Shown: piece by piece, positions 38,276 through 47,030 of the stretch
Layout: every line of letters starts with the position of its first letter
Position numbering within the stretch: the stretch's first letter is position 1
Source of the DNA: Arenibacter latericius DSM 15913
GTDB lineage: Bacteria; Bacteroidota; Bacteroidia; Flavobacteriales; Flavobacteriaceae
NCBI RefSeq assembly: GCF_000424985.1
Contig: NZ_AUKX01000010.1
Span: 49,597-113,596 of the forward strand
DNA length: 64,000 nucleotides
Reading direction: 5' to 3'
Made by a program: the position numbers and the translations under genes
Notes under the pieces: model-generated
The model's database searches: none
Seen by the model: the letters and a program-made list of their open reading frames with translations, nothing else
What the model was told of the DNA's origin: nothing

Positions 38276-38920
38276 TTAGAGAATATGTTTTAAATCTTCA
38301 ATTTGGGATATGGTATATGTGGCGCTGGGCACTTGTCCAAATCCGTAATCAGCAAAGACAAATGGTAGGTTATTGTCTTCTGCCGCCAAATAATCCCCTA
38401 AGGTATCGCCAACATAAAGTGAGTTACTTAATCCATTTCTTTTTATAAGCATTTCAATATTCATAGCCTTAGATTTGCCTGTATTACCGGAGCATTCAAA
38501 ATCTTTAAAATAATGCTCCAATTTATGATACTCATAAAAAGCTTCGATATAACCAGCCTGACAATTACTGACTATGAATAGCGAATACTTCTTGCTTAAG
38601 GCCTTCAATGTTTTTTCTAATCCAGGATATAAAACACCGCCAACCTCCTTGATATCCTTAACCTCCTGTTCATAGCAACTGTTCATAATTTTGTCTTGCT
38701 GTTCTGTTGAGAGATAGGGAAAAAGCTTCTCTCCCACTAAACTATGTTGCATCCCCATAATACCTTGTATATCTTCCTTGGAAACAGGATTTTTTATACA
38801 ATCGAATCTATTGAGGGAGGTATGCCAAGCTTTAACACTCATGGGCATGGGATCCCAAAGCGTACCATCTAGGTCAAAAATGATATTTTCTAAATTACTT
38901 AATAATCCGTTAAGCCCCAT
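38276..38920 (-). CDS. HAD-superfamily phosphatase
   Basis: This 214-residue haloacid-dehalogenase phosphatase has motif I DLDGTLWD (Asp16, Asp18), motif II VSNC, a motif III lysine in GKSKAMN and motif IV VGDTLGDYLAA. The inserted helical cap after motif I is of the small phosphoglycolate-phosphatase type. It is the last gene of the amino-sugar operon, 11 bp after the Gfo/Idh gene. It probably removes phosphate from a sugar or amino-sugar phosphate. HAD phosphatases accompany the same aminotransferase and dehydrogenase families in kanosamine pathways. Confidence 0.9.
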   Translation of the reverse strand: MGLNGLLSNLENIIFDLDGTLWDPMPMSVKAWHTSLNRFDCIKNPVSKEDIQGIMGMQHSLVGEKLFPYLSTEQQDKIMNSCYEQEVKDIKEVGGVLYPGLEKTLKALSKKYSLFIVSNCQAGYIEAFYEYHKLEHYFKDFECSGNTGKSKAMNIEMLIKRNGLSNSLYVGDTLGDYLAAEDNNLPFVFADYGFGQVPSATYTISQIEDLKHIL

Positions 38921-38931
38921 TTTATTGCCAT

Positions 38932-39939
38932 CTAACTTAAATTTACTACCTCACCCGTTTTGGCAGAGGTATAGGCTGCATCCACAATGTCTAGCACCGT
39001 TTGTCCTTCAACAAGTCCTGGAACAGGTTGTTTTCTATTTTTAATACAAGATACAAAATGTTCCATTTGGCGAGTATAGATTATTTGATCGCAGTGCTCA
39101 TCCCTTTTAGGAAGTTCTGGCACTGTTGTAATAGCATCTTCTCCATTTTTCATTTTTAAATATGTGGGAAAGAGATTGGCATATCCTTTGGTCCCAAAAA
39201 GGCTGGTACTAGCTTCTGGTCCATCCATGTGGGGATGCCACCATCCGCTCTCAATAATACTTTCTGTCCCATTGTCCCATGTAATAATCAAAATACCGGT
39301 ATCATCCACGTTATAATCACCAAATTCTGTAGAAATCCTAGCATATACCTTAATGGGCATAGGGTCTCCTAAAATGTACCTTACGGCATCAATGGCATGT
39401 ACCCCCATATCTGCTAAGGCTCCGCCCCCGGCCAATTCCTTCTTGGTAAACCATCCAGAAGGCCCCCAATTTTCATGTATTCCATATCCTTTGGTCTTAA
39501 AGATTTTACCTAATTTCCCAGATAACACGGTCTCCTTAATATACTGCATATCAGCATCAAATCGCCACATATGTCCTACCATTACCAATTGGCTTTGCTC
39601 ATTGGCCACTTTCGCTATTTGCTTCCCTTCATTTCCATTTATCGCCATAGGTTTTTCCAGAAAAACGTCCTTGCCTTTTTCTAAAAATGCAATGGCATAG
39701 GGCGCATGAAATTGATTAGGGGTGCTAATAATAACCGCATCTAAGGTATTATCTTCTACCAAGGAAGCAATATTGTTATAGGCCTTCTCAATCCCATATT
39801 TAGTAGCAAACCTCTCAGCATTCTCGATGTTTTTTGAAACCACGGCGACTATTTCCACTTCTGGTATTGTCTGAAGACCGCGGGCGTGATAATCTGCGAT
39901 AAAGCCTGCACCAATAAGGGCTATTTTAATTTTTTTCAT
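38932..39939 (-). CDS. Gfo/Idh/MocA-family sugar dehydrogenase
   Basis: The ATG at 39939 (MKKIKIALIGAGFIADYHA) is chosen over 39975, which would add 12 unusual residues; 335 residues result. The Rossmann motif IGAGFIADYH, the catalytic EKPMA lysine (Lys96) and the C-terminal-domain motif ADMGVHAIDAVRY are present. Family members oxidise a sugar hydroxyl, often at C3 of a sugar or sugar phosphate, with NAD(P). It sits 45 bp after the GDPD gene and 11 bp before the HAD gene. With the DegT enzyme it could interconvert a 3-keto and a 3-amino sugar. Confidence 0.92.
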   Translation of the reverse strand: MKKIKIALIGAGFIADYHARGLQTIPEVEIVAVVSKNIENAERFATKYGIEKAYNNIASLVEDNTLDAVIISTPNQFHAPYAIAFLEKGKDVFLEKPMAINGNEGKQIAKVANEQSQLVMVGHMWRFDADMQYIKETVLSGKLGKIFKTKGYGIHENWGPSGWFTKKELAGGGALADMGVHAIDAVRYILGDPMPIKVYARISTEFGDYNVDDTGILIITWDNGTESIIESGWWHPHMDGPEASTSLFGTKGYANLFPTYLKMKNGEDAITTVPELPKRDEHCDQIIYTRQMEHFVSCIKNRKQPVPGLVEGQTVLDIVDAAYTSAKTGEVVNLS

Positions 39940-39984
39940 TTTTTTTGATTTGCTTGTATAGCAAAGTGACTTCACGGTTATAGC

Positions 39985-40815
39985 TCAATTTAATTCATTA
40001 AAAGCTTTTAGCATTCTAGACAAACGATCGGTCAGAATAAAATTGACTCCTAAATCTAATAATTCCTTCACTCTCGCTACTTCTTCGGAATGATAATAAT
40101 TGATGTAGACCCTATTATCTTTTAGCCTTTTTATATCTGTATACATATTTATATCATCGCGATTATTTTTTAATTGAATAAATGCAAAGCCTTTTTCTAT
40201 GGGCTGATCAATATATTCTGTACGAGAGGACATTCTTTCCACATTACAGATCATAATTTTTGGACTAACTTGCCTTACTCCATTAGCCGCCCCTTTTTCG
40301 CAAGCAATAATAGCCTGATGGATTCTATTGGCCGCAATCACAACTTCTGCCGTTGCATAACCCAATAGTTCATCTCCTTTTAAATGGATGTTAAGCCAAA
40401 TATCCTTAGGCATTATATGAAGCACCTCCTTTAAGGTGGGAACCTTTTCCCCTTCAAATTCTTCAGATTTCCATTTTCCTGCATCTAGGTGTTTAATTTC
40501 TTTAAGAGTTAAATTTCCTACTCGTCCCCAGCCATTGGTTGTCCTATTCACTGTTTCATCATGCATGATCACCAACACTTTGTCTTTGGTCAACTGAACA
40601 TCAAACTCAATCATCTGCGCTCCCAATCTAATAGCTTCTTCAAATGCCGCTAAGGTATTCTCAGGGTGGGTTTCACTGGCTCCCCTATGGGCGCAGATAC
40701 CTTTATCTGGCATATCATAGTTTGCTTTGCTCCCTAATGCATCTTGTGCAGAAATAAAGGTGGGATACACAAATAGCAATAGAACAAGAATGAGCGTTAT
40801 CATCCTGTTAAACAT
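39985..40815 (-). CDS. Secreted glycerophosphodiester phosphodiesterase-family protein
   Basis: The ATG at 40815 (MFNRMITLILVLLLFVYPTF) gives a clean signal peptide ending in ISAQ, so this start is preferred over 40836; 276 residues. The GDPD core has AHRGASETHPENT, MIEFDVQLTKD and MHDETVNRTT. The usual NIEIK strand, whose Glu binds metal in characterised enzymes, reads NIHLKG here, a Glu to His change. The TIM-barrel end has GVNFILTDRLSRM. It should hydrolyse a glycerophosphodiester or a related phosphodiester in the periplasm. It lies between the DegT and Gfo/Idh genes, so its product may feed the amino-sugar pathway. Confidence 0.88.
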   Translation of the reverse strand: MFNRMITLILVLLLFVYPTFISAQDALGSKANYDMPDKGICAHRGASETHPENTLAAFEEAIRLGAQMIEFDVQLTKDKVLVIMHDETVNRTTNGWGRVGNLTLKEIKHLDAGKWKSEEFEGEKVPTLKEVLHIMPKDIWLNIHLKGDELLGYATAEVVIAANRIHQAIIACEKGAANGVRQVSPKIMICNVERMSSRTEYIDQPIEKGFAFIQLKNNRDDINMYTDIKRLKDNRVYINYYHSEEVARVKELLDLGVNFILTDRLSRMLKAFNELN

Positions 40816-40858
40816 ATCGATTTTAATAGCTATCAAGGTTTCTATATTTGGTAAATGC

Positions 40859-42145
40859 TTAATCCATTAATTCCTCTGCATGGGAGTAGATTTTTTTTAT
40901 GGCCAATGCTATTAAATCCATATCTGCCTTGGTTCCCATCAGCACTTTGTGGTGTACACAAACAGATTCTTCTTTAAAAATACGTTCACAAACGGGTAGT
41001 GAAAATCGCTTGGGATCAATAGCCTTCCAATAGAATTCATCTAGCTTATGGCGGGCTGGTTTGGTATGTGGCACATATAAGGAGCAGTTATTTAAAGGTT
41101 CATAGCTAGCATCTACCACAATTCCTAATTCGGCCTCCAACGCACTTCTAAATTTCTCTATGGGCAGGCCCTTAAATTCATCTTTATGATATCTAAAGGC
41201 GAAATTAAAATATGCTTTTTTGGTTTCCCTTATATCTCGTTTTATAGGAGAAACCCCATCAATATCCTCCAACAGGGAATTTAAATACTCCCCATTAGCA
41301 TCTCTATTGGCATTCTGAGCTGGTAGGCGTTTTAGACCTTCTATTAAGATGGCGGCTTGAAATTCAGTAATTCTAAGATTCCCAGACTGAATAAAGTTAC
41401 CATCATCGTCCCCATAATCTCCCGCTCCCTTATCTACTTCTTCCAACATAGTTTCTTCTGGTCTACGCCCGCAATTCCTCAGCGCATCTAGTCTTTCTGC
41501 TAGTTCGGGATTATTAGTGGTTACAGAACCCCCTTCCCCAGCCGTTAAATGCTTGGAAAGTTGATAACTAAAACTTCCTATATCCCCAATACTTCCTGCT
41601 TTATTCCCATTCCATTCCCCACCGTGCTTATGGGCGCAATCCTCAATTACATACAAATTATGTTTCTTGGCAATTTCCATAACGGCATCCATATCGGCAA
41701 AGGCACCATACAGGTGTACTGGAATTATAGCCTTTGTCCTTGGGGTGATGGCTTTTTCTATTTCCTTTGGATCTATACACCAGTTATCCTCACTTACATC
41801 TACTAATATAGGGGTAGCATTAACATCTATTACCGTAGCTGCTGTGGCCTGCCAGGTGAGTCCGGGTACTATAACCTCATCTCCTAGTCCAACCCCCAAT
41901 GCTTCTAAAGCTATTTGCATGGTTACCGTACCATTCACCGTACAGATGGCATGTTTAACTCCAGTATATTCCGCAAAAAGCCTATTAAATTCGGTTTCTT
42001 TGGGACCGTTATAAGACCACACCCCACTATGTAAAACTTCTAATAAACCCTTTTCTTCTTCCTTTCCCCACACCGGCCATTTTGGCCAGGGATTTTTGAT
42101 GGTATCCCTACTAGGTGTTCCCCCATTTATTGCTAGTTTTTTCAT
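40859..42145 (-). CDS. DegT/DnrJ/EryC1/StrS-family sugar aminotransferase
   Basis: This 428-residue PLP enzyme has TVNGTVTMQIALEALGVG, PVHLYGAFADMDA, the cofactor Asp169 (IEDCAHKHGG) and the PLP lysine Lys198 in YQLSKHLTAGEGG. Overall it resembles AHBA synthase (RifK) and the scyllo-inosose aminotransferases more than the nucleotide-sugar PseC type. The reaction is transamination at a keto-sugar carbon, using glutamate or glutamine. Its neighbours (Gfo/Idh dehydrogenase, HAD phosphatase) are the families used with NtdA and RifK to make kanosamine. In a polysaccharide locus it could also run as the amino-removing step. It starts 54 bp after the GH2 gene. Confidence 0.9.
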   Translation of the reverse strand: MKKLAINGGTPSRDTIKNPWPKWPVWGKEEEKGLLEVLHSGVWSYNGPKETEFNRLFAEYTGVKHAICTVNGTVTMQIALEALGVGLGDEVIVPGLTWQATAATVIDVNATPILVDVSEDNWCIDPKEIEKAITPRTKAIIPVHLYGAFADMDAVMEIAKKHNLYVIEDCAHKHGGEWNGNKAGSIGDIGSFSYQLSKHLTAGEGGSVTTNNPELAERLDALRNCGRRPEETMLEEVDKGAGDYGDDDGNFIQSGNLRITEFQAAILIEGLKRLPAQNANRDANGEYLNSLLEDIDGVSPIKRDIRETKKAYFNFAFRYHKDEFKGLPIEKFRSALEAELGIVVDASYEPLNNCSLYVPHTKPARHKLDEFYWKAIDPKRFSLPVCERIFKEESVCVHHKVLMGTKADMDLIALAIKKIYSHAEELMD

Positions 42146-42199
42146 GTTCTTTTAGATTGATGTTATTACTACATACCTTACTATCCTAAGATATCAACA

Positions 42200-44773
42200 T
42201 TATTTTAAGTTCCACCCTTCTACCTTTAATTCTGCTTCCCCTTTAAAGGTATAAGTAGCAGAAAGGAGTCGTTCTTCTCCGGGCAATAAGCTTATAAAGT
42301 TATCCTCCCAAAAAATGGGGAGAATTAAATCCCCCGTGGATTTATCCACCATCTTAAGATTTATTAAAAAGGCAATATGATTGCTACTGTTTTTTAGTTG
42401 AACCTCAATGTTTTGATTTTTCCCGTCTTGACTAAAATGATGCGTCTCAAATACTTGGACTTTTGGCAAGAGGTTTAGTTCTGTAAGATCTGCATATTCT
42501 TTGCTAGGGGTATGAAAGGCAAAATCCCCCAAGTCAGCCTCATAATCTAACATCTCCTCTTTTTTGGATAGCCAATAAAAGTTATTAGCTATTTCGTTAG
42601 TCTCAGTATCTAATAATCGTAAGTCAACGAAATAAGTAGTTGATAAGCTCGTAAATTCCTTCAATTTAAAAATGGATGCCGATGAATCTGCCTCCAAGGA
42701 AAGCGGCACTTTTTCATTTAACACTAACTCTGAGTTTATGGAAAACACCCTAATATGAGCCTCTAGATTTTCTACTCGATACCGATGATCATTTACAGCA
42801 TAAATGTGTTTATCTCCATAATTATAGATAAGATTTAATGGGGAACAGGCTTTTTTAGTGGCGTAAAAGGCGGCAGTTGGATTTAAATAATAATCGTACA
42901 ATTGCCAATACATTTTGGGCCAAGCTGCATTCAGCATCCACTGAATTAACCCCGTGCATCGTTCTTTATACACCTGAAAAGCTTCAAACATGGGTCTCAT
43001 TAGCTCATAATTCATCGCTTGGGCCTTCTTATCAAATTCCGTTAGCGAATTTGGAGTTCCATATCGTTCGTTGATAGCTTTGGTAAACCGACTTAAATCA
43101 GAAAACTCGTATCTCCCACAATGGTAATCCCAAACTTCACTAATTGGCCATAGCTGGTCTTTAGGGATCATTCTTTTTAAACTTTCTAATTGAGGAACCT
43201 GGGCTCCAGGACCTGTTTCTGTATTAAATCCATAGGCACCCCCAAATTGGGTATCCGTAAACCAATATACCGGTGCCGTATAGGCATAGGGACCTAACAT
43301 TTTTACTCCTGAAGATCCGCTAATCTCACTAATTACGTCTTCACTACCCACTACATGTTGGTCGCTCCCCACCCCGCCAGTAGAATTTAAATAAGGCCGG
43401 GTAGGATCATATTTAGCAAAGGTATCCACGTACTTTTGCTCCAGTTGGGTAATGGGCACCTTATCACTAGCTACTGTCCATACAAAAATGCTAGGATGGT
43501 TACGCAGCCAAACCACCTGATCTTCCCACGCTTGGGCAATATGTGCGATGTCTTTGGGTTTATAAACCCCTCCAAAACGTTCGTTCACGGGCACTCCCAT
43601 ATGAATTTCATGCTCCCAATGACAGCTCCATCCTACCATCAGCAAAATCCCATGTTGGTCACATAGGTCATACAGTTTATGGTCTTTTCCCCAAACCCCT
43701 TCTAAACGGATGCAATTAAGGTTCATATGTTTTACATACTTAACTTGGGCTTCTATATTTTCATCGGTATCCATCAGAAGCATATCATCTGTCCACCCAC
43801 CTCCTTTTATCATAACTTTTTCACCGTTAATTTTAAAGCCACGATGCGTATCGTCTAACCAATAATCTTCTACTTCTCTAATTCCGAACATTAGGGTGGC
43901 GGCATCCACAACGCTATCTTCTTGCACAAATTCCAACTCCAAATGGTATAAGTTTGGTTCTCCCATTTGTACTGGCCACCAAAGTTTTGGGTCCTTAAAA
44001 TTGAGTTGGGGAAATTCATCACTTGATAAGATGACCAGCTTCTTTTCTTTGGGAGCAAGGATAACTTCTTTTTTAAACGAAATGGATTCTATAGCCCCAA
44101 TAAGCTCCCCAGAAATAGTAATATCGGAATAGTTGGTTAATTCCGCTGAAACGGTAAGATTGGCTTCTTCTAAAGTTTGAAGATTGACTTTGGTCTGCAC
44201 AAAAGGTTTTTCAATCTGCACCCCGCCATGAAGATGCAAGGTCACGGGTCTAAATATGCCCATATTTCCATCTGGGGGCGCAGGATTCCAATCTACAAAA
44301 CCAGTACTGAAATCTCCGGGTGTTGGTGGAATAACCTCAATTGCTAGTATATTGGTCCCACTAATAATGTAATTACTTATATCAAAAGAAGTAATCCTAA
44401 AGGCTCCATCAATATCCTTGGTATTGGCTATAAGATTACCATTTAGCCACACATTAGCTTTATAATTAAGCCCGTCGAAAGTTATATTCGCGAAATTTTC
44501 GGTTTGTTCTTTAGTAAATTCAAAATTAGTAGCATACCACCATGGCACCTTAAAAAGTTCAGTTGGAATTCGCTTTAAATTTTCCCCATAATAAGGATCA
44601 GGATATGTTCCATTAGCGACCAAAGTACTTAAAACAGTTGATGGTACTTTAGCAGCGATCCAGTCCTTTGAAATAGAGAAGGTCGTAGAAATTTCTTCTC
44701 CCTTTTCCAAAACTTTATTTGAACTCTGGATTCTCCAATTATCGGACAACGCAATTTTACCGGAATTATACAT
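42200..44773 (-). CDS. GH2 exo-beta-glucosaminidase-like enzyme, no signal peptide
   Basis: This 857-residue GH2 protein has an N-terminal sugar-binding sandwich (about 1-190), a linker immunoglobulin-like domain, the TIM barrel (about 300-600) and C-terminal beta domains. MNLNCIRLEGVWGKDHKLYD and FVWTVASDKVP carry the acid/base position as Ser436-Asp437, where most GH2 have Asn-Glu. This Asp is the hallmark of exo-beta-D-glucosaminidases such as CsxA. Glu519 in FNTETGPG is the nucleophile. Unlike most locus glycosidases it lacks a signal peptide and may act in the cytoplasm, after uptake by the symporter. It lies in the operon 13 bp after the first small membrane protein gene. Confidence 0.85.
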   Translation of the reverse strand: MYNSGKIALSDNWRIQSSNKVLEKGEEISTTFSISKDWIAAKVPSTVLSTLVANGTYPDPYYGENLKRIPTELFKVPWWYATNFEFTKEQTENFANITFDGLNYKANVWLNGNLIANTKDIDGAFRITSFDISNYIISGTNILAIEVIPPTPGDFSTGFVDWNPAPPDGNMGIFRPVTLHLHGGVQIEKPFVQTKVNLQTLEEANLTVSAELTNYSDITISGELIGAIESISFKKEVILAPKEKKLVILSSDEFPQLNFKDPKLWWPVQMGEPNLYHLELEFVQEDSVVDAATLMFGIREVEDYWLDDTHRGFKINGEKVMIKGGGWTDDMLLMDTDENIEAQVKYVKHMNLNCIRLEGVWGKDHKLYDLCDQHGILLMVGWSCHWEHEIHMGVPVNERFGGVYKPKDIAHIAQAWEDQVVWLRNHPSIFVWTVASDKVPITQLEQKYVDTFAKYDPTRPYLNSTGGVGSDQHVVGSEDVISEISGSSGVKMLGPYAYTAPVYWFTDTQFGGAYGFNTETGPGAQVPQLESLKRMIPKDQLWPISEVWDYHCGRYEFSDLSRFTKAINERYGTPNSLTEFDKKAQAMNYELMRPMFEAFQVYKERCTGLIQWMLNAAWPKMYWQLYDYYLNPTAAFYATKKACSPLNLIYNYGDKHIYAVNDHRYRVENLEAHIRVFSINSELVLNEKVPLSLEADSSASIFKLKEFTSLSTTYFVDLRLLDTETNEIANNFYWLSKKEEMLDYEADLGDFAFHTPSKEYADLTELNLLPKVQVFETHHFSQDGKNQNIEVQLKNSSNHIAFLINLKMVDKSTGDLILPIFWEDNFISLLPGEERLLSATYTFKGEAELKVEGWNLK

Positions 44774-44786
44774 TTCACAGAACTTA

Positions 44787-45017
44787 TTATTCTTTGTTAG
44801 CCTTTAATTTCTTTATAATATTTCTCGATCTCCATATCATACCTCCTCCTATAGCTATTAGCAGTAATCCAGCAACCATATCGGTCATATGTTGAATAAA
44901 GGTGTCCGTAAAAATCATGGCAAAAAGCACTATCACCCCAAAAATGAAAATGAAAACCCCTAGGGCATTGTTAATTTGGGCAGATTTTATTCCAGCATCT
45001 ATTTCATTTGGTTTCAT
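44787..45017 (-). CDS. Small two-helix membrane protein A
   Basis: This 76-residue protein has two predicted membrane helices (about 18-42 and 47-64), a charged N-terminus with MKPNEIDAG and a lysine-rich tail IIKKLKANKE. I do not recognise the family. It lies 13 bp before GH2 and 21 bp after the second small membrane protein in the symporter operon. A transporter accessory role is inferred from position only. Confidence 0.75.
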   Translation of the reverse strand: MKPNEIDAGIKSAQINNALGVFIFIFGVIVLFAMIFTDTFIQHMTDMVAGLLLIAIGGGMIWRSRNIIKKLKANKE

Positions 45018-45038
45018 ATTTTATTTAGGATTAAGGGG

Positions 45039-45254
45039 TTAAAAACTATAATAGATCGATGCCAGTATTGCCAAAACACAAATAGACCACAGTTTTAAAT
45101 TGTTATACCAATGTCGGTCTTCCTTCGCTATACCCTCGTAAACATACTCGGTGGGTAACAATAATACCAACACTCCAATAAGCCCATACAAGCTAAGGAA
45201 TATCATTTTTGCCGTTTCTTGAGAAACACCGGAAAGCCAGTCAAAATTGAACAT
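45039..45254 (-). CDS. Small two-helix membrane protein B
   Basis: This 71-residue protein has two predicted membrane helices (about 15-35 and 53-70) joined by a polar loop (YVYEGIAKEDRHWYNNLK). Its ATG is one base after the stop of the sodium/solute symporter, so the two are translationally coupled. I do not recognise the family. It may be a subunit of the symporter. Confidence 0.75.
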   Translation of the reverse strand: MFNFDWLSGVSQETAKMIFLSLYGLIGVLVLLLPTEYVYEGIAKEDRHWYNNLKLWSICVLAILASIYYSF

Positions 45255-45255
45255 G

Positions 45256-46764
45256 TTACACAGTTTTATTTTTTACCAAAATTTTAGAACTAAACACCAA
45301 GCCTTGCAGCTGCTCATCGGAATGTTTCTTTGTAAGTAAACTAACCGTCATATTTATGATAAAGCTTAGTAAGAAGGACCACCAAGAAATATATAGGAAA
45401 GGGTCTTCAATAGTGAAGAATTGCTCTTTAAACACATTTAAGTAAATAGCAAATCCAATTCCGATTACCAATGCGGAAAGGCCGCCCCATTCAGTAGTTC
45501 TTCTCCAAAATATTCCCAATAAAAGAATAGCGAATATGGGGCCTTGGAAGTAGGACATAAAGGTCTGAATGGCAACATAAATCCCAGGGAAATCACTACT
45601 AATAGGTGAGGTAGCCACCCCAACTACCAATAAAACTAGAGTTGTAATTTGCCCCACTTTTAGATAATGTTTATCATCTGCTCCTTTTTTAATAAAAGGT
45701 TCGTAAATATCCTTGGTAAATAAGGTGGCCGTAGAATTTAATAACGAATCTACGCTAGACATGAGTCCGGCAAAAAACGCGGCGAACATAAGTCCGACTA
45801 ACCCAGGTGGTAGAATAGATTTAATCATCATGGGCAGCGCTTGATCCCCGTCTAGCAATCCGGGATGTACCACTACAGCCATAAGACCTGGAAACAATAC
45901 CAAGATGGGAATAAACATTTTTAAAGCAGAGCCAAAAATCATACTCGCTTTTGCATGCCATTCATTTTTAGCGGTAAGACAACGCTGTACTATAGATTGG
46001 TTACCTATCATATATGCATTGGCCATAACAAAGGTGAGTCCAAATAAAATTCCTGTCCATGGAAAGGGAGATTTTGTATCCTGTGGTTGAATGATATCAA
46101 AATGGTTTCTGTACTCTGGTCCCATAGTGCTTATTTTTTCAACCATATTATCCCAACCACCAACTTCGTAAAGACTGAGAAAAACCAAGGCAAAACCTCC
46201 AATGAACATGATTATAAACTGAACCACATCGGTCATTATAACTGCGGTAATTCCACCAAAATAAGTATATAGCCCCACCACTCCAGCAGTAGAAATTATA
46301 GAAATCCATATGGGCCAACCCATAAGCACGTTTAATAATACCGCACTTGCCCAAAACAGAACCCCCAAATCCAAGGCAAAAAATAGAATCCATGTTACCG
46401 AAGCAATGGTCCTTACCTTTTGGTTATACCTTCTTCCCAAATATTCAGGAATGGTATACATACCGCCACGCCAGAAATAAGGAATAAAAATAAATGCAGC
46501 CAATAACATTGCAGGCACAGAACCTACCCAATCAAAATTACCTACAGAAACACCGTATCTATAAGCTTGCCCCGAAACTCCAACAAAATCTAAGGCACCA
46601 ATATCCGATACTACAATAGACATCCCAATAGCCCAAAAAGGCAGGCTTTTACCTCCTAGAAAATAGTCTTCGGAGCTATTGACATATTTTTTGAAATATA
46701 GCCCTAGTAATAACATACCTATTATGTAAGCTATTACTATGAAATAATCGATTCCTGCTAACAT
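45256..46764 (-). CDS. Sodium/solute symporter (SSS family)
   Basis: This 502-residue SSS-family protein has a long run of membrane helices. DYFLGGKSLPFWAIGMSIVVSDIGALDFVGVSG and the later GGMYTIPEYLGRRYNQKVR are the sodium symporter signature, and FAAFFAGLMSSVDSLLNSTATLFTKDIYEP is the conserved C-terminal helix region. It likely imports a monosaccharide or small glycoside across the inner membrane with sodium. It is the first gene of an eight-gene operon that ends with the HAD gene. No clear promoter is visible in the divergent spacer to 47031. Confidence 0.93.
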   Translation of the reverse strand: MLAGIDYFIVIAYIIGMLLLGLYFKKYVNSSEDYFLGGKSLPFWAIGMSIVVSDIGALDFVGVSGQAYRYGVSVGNFDWVGSVPAMLLAAFIFIPYFWRGGMYTIPEYLGRRYNQKVRTIASVTWILFFALDLGVLFWASAVLLNVLMGWPIWISIISTAGVVGLYTYFGGITAVIMTDVVQFIIMFIGGFALVFLSLYEVGGWDNMVEKISTMGPEYRNHFDIIQPQDTKSPFPWTGILFGLTFVMANAYMIGNQSIVQRCLTAKNEWHAKASMIFGSALKMFIPILVLFPGLMAVVVHPGLLDGDQALPMMIKSILPPGLVGLMFAAFFAGLMSSVDSLLNSTATLFTKDIYEPFIKKGADDKHYLKVGQITTLVLLVVGVATSPISSDFPGIYVAIQTFMSYFQGPIFAILLLGIFWRRTTEWGGLSALVIGIGFAIYLNVFKEQFFTIEDPFLYISWWSFLLSFIINMTVSLLTKKHSDEQLQGLVFSSKILVKNKTV

Positions 46765-47030
46765 ACACCGCTATTTTAGTATTGAAGTTGTTTTTTAGCG
46801 AACAGAATTCATTTCTCCAGACCACCATAATTTGACCTACATCTACCTCCTTTCTGTTTTCCAATCCTAACAAAGGAAAAAATATTAAATATGAATCTCT
46901 TAGCATATATTACTCAATACGCATTAGATATTGTCCCAATTGTATATTTTATTGAATTATTATTATAAAATGAGTTAATATTATTGCATAGCTTTAAATC
47001 AAGTTTAATATTCATTTAAATTGGAGAAGC

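Noticed and set aside
40859..42145. DegT gene as part of an O-antigen cluster
   Set aside because: No glycosyltransferases, flippase or nucleotide-sugar enzymes are nearby, while uptake and hydrolase genes are.
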